This document shows, in pieces, positions 6,104-8,760 of a stretch of 8,760 nt of DNA (positions within the stretch are counted from its first letter, which is position 1; each line of letters opens with the position of its first letter). The translations under genes and the position numbers were made by a program. The notes under the pieces are model-generated. The model was not told where the DNA came from and searched no databases. It worked only from the letters and a program-made list of their open reading frames with translations. This DNA comes from Actinomycetota bacterium (GTDB lineage: Bacteria; Actinomycetota; Thermoleophilia; Gaiellales; Gaiellaceae). The stretch lies in NCBI GenBank assembly GCA_003136795.1, contig PLDP01000249.1, positions 1 to 8,760 on the forward strand, in the 5' to 3' direction.

Positions 6104-6402
6104 ACGTGCCGTGCGCGCTTACTCCGAATCGACATGATCAGGGTAGCGCCGATGCCGGCGAAAACGACGCTCTTCGCATCCTCGAAGTAGACGGGCTGGT
6201 AGACCGAGGTACGCCGCAGAACAGGAAGCGTGTGTTGACGCGCGATAGCGAGGCGACAGCGTCAGTCAGTGAGACAGACGCTGGACGTTGACCTTCCGGT
6301 TGCGACCCAGGAAGAGGCGAACCCGTCCTACCTCCGAGTCGCCAACCGGGAGCCGAGTCACACCTTCAGTCAGAAGCTTGATCCAACGTGTGGCGTCCCA
6401 TC
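6104..6402. other. Gene-poor spacer with a short open - strand frame
   Basis: No gene here is convincing. On the - strand a frame free of stops runs from 6261 to a TGA at 6102-6100. Its second half reads like the end of a small membrane protein: 'VYFEDAKS', a hydrophobic 'VVFAGIGATLIMSI', then basic 'RSKRARHV'. Its only ATG is at 6135, inside the hydrophobic part, so it is either a remnant, starts at a CTG (6219), or continues from another frame. A second - strand frame, open from the end of the FAD enzyme gene to a TGA at 6268-6266 (ending 'LGRNRKVNVQRLSH'), has no start of its own. The CCGAGTC 7-mer repeats at 6334-6340 and 6353-6359. No promoter stood out. Confidence 0.5.
6257..6283 (-). 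terminator. Weak hairpin downstream of the FAD enzyme gene
   Basis: CAGCGTC (6257-6263) and GACGCTG (6277-6283) are exact reverse complements separated by 13 bases. The site lies about 120 bases past the stop of the FAD oxidoreductase gene on the - strand and is not followed by a T-run. It may end that operon's transcript, but a 7-bp stem in a high-GC sequence can also arise by chance. Confidence 0.25.
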
Positions 6403-7953
6403 TCAATGCATGAAGCGTGCGGCGATCCGTTTCCGGAGCGGTGGTTCAAGTAGCTGATTCGCAACCAGCGCGCCTGACCCACCACCAAGCCCAGGCCCCG
6501 GATGGGTTGACGCGCCGATGTGCCACACGTTCTCGACCGGCGTCTTGTGTTGCGCGCGCCACAGGAAGTTCTGGTCAAGCGCCAGCGAGCCGCCGTACGG
6601 GTCGCCGTGGATGAGGTTCACGTTCGCTGCCTGCAGGTCGGCCGGCGAGAGGGTCGTGCGCTTGATGATCGACGACTCCAGGTTCGGGATGTGCTTCGCG
6701 AGACGCGCTTGGATGCGGTCCGCATAGCGCTCGCGTAGCTCCTCCGTCCACGTGCCGTCGCCGACGTCGAGCTCGCCCGCGGCATCGCCCTTCACGTGCC
6801 ACGGCAGTTCCTGCAGCTGGATCCACAGCAGGCCCTTGCCTTCCGGTGCGCGCGACTCGTCCATCGTCAGCGGTTGCCCGACGACGACCGTCGCCTCCGC
6901 GGGCAGCAGGCCGCGTTCCGCTTCGTTGACTGCGCGCGAGACTCCGTCCAGGCCCGGCGTCAGATGCACGATCGCCGACTTGCCGAGGCGCTCGTCTCCC
7001 TCCCACTTCGGCAGCTCGTTCAACGCAAAGTGGATCTGCAGCTCGCTCCGCCCATAGCGGAACCGCTTCGCCGACTCCTGGAAGCCGTCGAGCAGCTCGC
7101 CGTACAACTGCGTCGGCGTGACGTTGCAGATCACCGCACGCTCGGCCAGCAGCCTCCGCCCGTCGGCTGTGCGAACGCCGCCGCTCGACACACGCTCCAC
7201 GCGCACGCCCGTCTCGCACGTGCCGCCCTGCGCGCGGATGTAGGACACCAGCGCCTCCGCCAGCTTCGCGCCGCCGCCGCGCGGGATCGGCATGCCGCCC
7301 TCCTGCACCGCGACCGCGATCACCTGCGCCATGTAGCCCGACCCCGCCGCCTCCGGGCCGAGGCCCGTATGCAGCACCCACGGCGCCAGCACGCCATGAG
7401 CCTTCGGCGATGCGAACGTCGTCTCCAGCCAGTCGCGCGCCGAGATCAGCAGCTGCCCCCCGAAGTCGCGCGCGCCTGCACGCCCGAACCGGCGAATCGC
7501 CTTCAGCGCGAGTCCCGCGCCGTGGCGCGACCACAGCTCCGTGCCGAGGATCCCGAACGCGAGGTCGGCGTTCGGGAAGAAGCCCGCGAGCATCGGCCCC
7601 CACTCCTCGCCGAGCTCCGCCGCGTTACCCTCGGCCGTGCGCAACAGGAACGCGCTCTCTCCGTCCGGGAACGCCGTTGCCGTCGGGAAGTCCGTGTTCA
7701 GGTACTCGAGCCCATGCCGTGCGAGGTCGTCGCCGAGCTGCGCATGCGCCGGCCCGCCTACCCAGAGCGGATGCCACGCGCTGAACACGTCGTGCTTGAA
7801 GCCGGGCGCCGTGATCTCGGCGGTCTTGATCGCGCCGCCGAACCAGTCGTTCCGCTCCAAGACGCAAACGTTCCAGCCGCCCTTCGCCAGGAGCGCCGCG
7901 CACGCCAGGCCATTGACCCCCGAGCCGACGACGATCGCGTCGTGGTCAGCCAA
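6403..7953 (-). CDS. FAD-dependent oxidoreductase, phytoene desaturase/PYROXD2-like
   Basis: This 516-residue flavoprotein belongs to the phytoene-dehydrogenase-like (COG1233) group of FAD amine-oxidase-fold enzymes. The N-terminal Rossmann motif is 'AIVVGSGVNGLACAALLA' (6-23, GxGxxG form G10-S-G-V-N-G15). It is followed by Glu33 in VLER, which should bind the FAD ribose, and GGA at 39-41. The C-terminal FAD-binding motif is 'VWHIGASTHPGPGLGGGSGA' (476-495), the family hallmark. Between them, 'GSGYMAQVIAVAVQEGGMPI' and 'PRGGGAKLAEALVSYI' match the substrate/FAD domain; this layout resembles PYROXD2-type proteins more than carotenoid desaturases. The substrate is unknown. The start is TTG 7953: AGGG at 7963-7960 lies six bases upstream, and the start overlaps the end of the metallolyase gene by eight bases. 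No other carotenoid genes are visible here, so a carotenoid role is not supported. The two coupled enzymes probably act in one pathway. Confidence 0.88.
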   Translation of the reverse strand: MADHDAIVVGSGVNGLACAALLAKGGWNVCVLERNDWFGGAIKTAEITAPGFKHDVFSAWHPLWVGGPAHAQLGDDLARHGLEYLNTDFPTATAFPDGESAFLLRTAEGNAAELGEEWGPMLAGFFPNADLAFGILGTELWSRHGAGLALKAIRRFGRAGARDFGGQLLISARDWLETTFASPKAHGVLAPWVLHTGLGPEAAGSGYMAQVIAVAVQEGGMPIPRGGGAKLAEALVSYIRAQGGTCETGVRVERVSSGGVRTADGRRLLAERAVICNVTPTQLYGELLDGFQESAKRFRYGRSELQIHFALNELPKWEGDERLGKSAIVHLTPGLDGVSRAVNEAERGLLPAEATVVVGQPLTMDESRAPEGKGLLWIQLQELPWHVKGDAAGELDVGDGTWTEELRERYADRIQARLAKHIPNLESSIIKRTTLSPADLQAANVNLIHGDPYGGSLALDQNFLWRAQHKTPVENVWHIGASTHPGPGLGGGSGALVANQLLEPPLRKRIAARFMH

Positions 7954-8760
7954 CGATTGCCCTGAACTCGTCGTCGGTGACGAGGCGGCGCTGCTCCGCG
8001 CCCAGCTTCTTCACCGCCGCCAGCACCTCGGCGCGCCGCTCTTCGGGCACGTCGAGCCCGAGCTCGTCCGCCTTGATGCGGATCGAGTCGAGCCCGCTCT
8101 TCTTGCCGAGCACGATCGAGCGCTCGGTCGCGACGAGCTCGGACGAATACGGCTCGATCGACTGCGGATCGTGGAACTGCGAAGCGACCGCGCCACTCTC
8201 GCGGCGGTAGAGCGTCTCGCCGGTGACCGGCTTCCACGGCTCGAGCTCGTAGCCCGACAGCTCGCGCACGCGCGCAGACACCTCGCGAATGCGGTCGAGC
8301 CGCAGGTTCGACTCGACGCCGTAGAGCGCGCGCAGCGTCAGCGCGACCTCGCCGAGGTTCGCGTTGCCGGCTCGCTCGCCCATGCCGTTGATCGTCCCGT
8401 GCACGTACGAGGCGCCCGCCCGCACTGCCGCCACGGCGGAAGCCGTTGCGACGCCGAAGTCATTGTGGCCGTGGAAGTGCACAGGCACGTCGACGAGCTC
8501 GACGGTGTGGCCGACGAGCTCCGCAACCGCTTCGGGCGAGGCGATGCCCAGCGTGTCGACGACCACGACCTCCTTCGCGCCCGCCTCGACGGCCGACGAA
8601 TAAACCTGGTCGTAGAAGTCGCGCTCGGCGCGCGAAGAGTCGACGCCGAAGAACGCCGCGTGAATGCCGTGCTCGGCCGCGAAGCGCATCGCGCTCGTGA
8701 TGCGCTCGAGCATCTTCTCGCGCGAGACACCGATCGCGGCGAGCTTCAGGTCGGAGATCG
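7946..8760 (-). CDS. DRE-TIM metallolyase of the LeuA/homocitrate synthase/HMG-CoA lyase superfamily (5' end missing)
   Basis: The frame is open to the right edge of the window. The visible 271 residues begin within 'ISDLKLAAIGVSREKMLERI', so the ATG at 8713 is internal and the true start lies beyond 8760. These enzymes condense an acyl-CoA with a 2-oxoacid, or split a hydroxyacyl-CoA, in a TIM barrel with a divalent metal. Visible barrel signatures are 'VDSSRAERDF', 'VVVDTLGIASPEAV', the metal-binding HGHND (8459-8473) and 'INGMGERAGNANLGE' (around 8354-8386), which carries the Asn metal ligand. After the barrel comes 'LYRRESGAVASQF' where LeuA-like synthases have HESGIH, then 'PYSSELVATERSIVLGKKSG', which matches the synthase-type post-barrel region. 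Both His residues of HESGIH are absent, so the exact reaction is open. The catalytic DRE loop is outside the window. The stop overlaps the start of the FAD oxidoreductase gene by eight bases. Confidence 0.88.
   Translation of the reverse strand, partial: ISDLKLAAIGVSREKMLERITSAMRFAAEHGIHAAFFGVDSSRAERDFYDQVYSSAVEAGAKEVVVVDTLGIASPEAVAELVGHTVELVDVPVHFHGHNDFGVATASAVAAVRAGASYVHGTINGMGERAGNANLGEVALTLRALYGVESNLRLDRIREVSARVRELSGYELEPWKPVTGETLYRRESGAVASQFHDPQSIEPYSSELVATERSIVLGKKSGLDSIRIKADELGLDVPEERRAEVLAAVKKLGAEQRRLVTDDEFRAIVG
7960..7963 (-). promoter_or_regulatory. Ribosome binding site fixing the TTG start of the FAD enzyme
   Basis: On the - strand AGGG sits six bases before the TTG at 7953, inside the end of the upstream coding region. 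The first residues from that TTG (MADHDAIVVG) place the dinucleotide-binding glycines at the usual distance from the N-terminus, so the TTG is preferred over any later start. The motif is short and on its own would be weak evidence. Confidence 0.5.

Noticed and set aside
6403..7953. Calling the flavoenzyme a carotenoid phytoene desaturase (CrtI)
   Set aside because: It shares the FAD-binding hallmarks of the wider family only. No other carotenoid genes are nearby, and the sequence style is closer to PYROXD2-like proteins.
6796..7965. Long open frame on the + strand (389 codons) opposite the FAD oxidoreductase
   Set aside because: The composition is dominated by Arg, Ala and Leu with no motif, while the opposite strand carries both FAD-binding motifs in correct order.

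Overview
The window looks like a chromosomal piece of a high-GC bacterium. Strong G/C third-position bias, tightly overlapping genes, GTG and TTG starts, and a secreted protein with a 'TISACV...SC...WNQ' N-terminal module followed by collagen-like triplets all point to Actinobacteria, perhaps the Thermoleophilia/Gaiellales-Solirubrobacterales side. That placement is an inference from style, not from a marker gene. No rRNA, tRNA, CRISPR array, insertion sequence or recognisable defence system was seen.

Left part (1-3989, + strand): one translationally coupled operon. It holds the 3' end of a DppC/OppC-type permease gene, two ABC ATPases of the DppD/OppD and DppF/OppF types, and a cytoplasmic gamma-glutamyltransferase-like Ntn hydrolase. 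Each start overlaps the preceding stop (TGATG or ATGA). The simplest reading is that a peptide or amide compound is imported by the transporter and then cleaved inside the cell by the hydrolase. The hydrolase keeps its nucleophilic Thr and oxyanion Gly pair but lacks the Arg that binds the glutamyl carboxylate in true GGT, so its substrate is probably not a classical gamma-glutamyl peptide.

Middle part (3990-6402): a looser accessory stretch. It begins with about 320 bases without a convincing gene. A perfect 13-bp hairpin lies at the point where the + operon and a - strand gene converge. That - strand gene encodes an exported collagen-like/parallel beta-helix protein. Its best ribosome binding site points to an ATA codon rather than to the first legal start (GTG). 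Upstream are a two-part hairpin, a small phage-like or regulatory hypothetical gene starting with TTG, and a gene-poor segment. That segment holds an open - strand frame with a membrane-helix-like end, which runs into the TTG start of the small gene.

Right part (6403-8760, - strand): a second coupled operon. A DRE-TIM metallolyase (LeuA/homocitrate synthase/HMG-CoA lyase superfamily, cut by the window edge) overlaps by 8 bases a phytoene-desaturase/PYROXD2-like FAD oxidoreductase that starts with TTG. The metallolyase keeps the metal-binding HxH and the GERAGN loop but lacks the His residues of the usual HESGIH motif, so it is unlikely to be a standard isopropylmalate or homocitrate synthase. 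The most interesting leads are these two divergent enzymes in coupled operons, the ATA start candidate, and the possible frameshift or hidden small gene near 6100.
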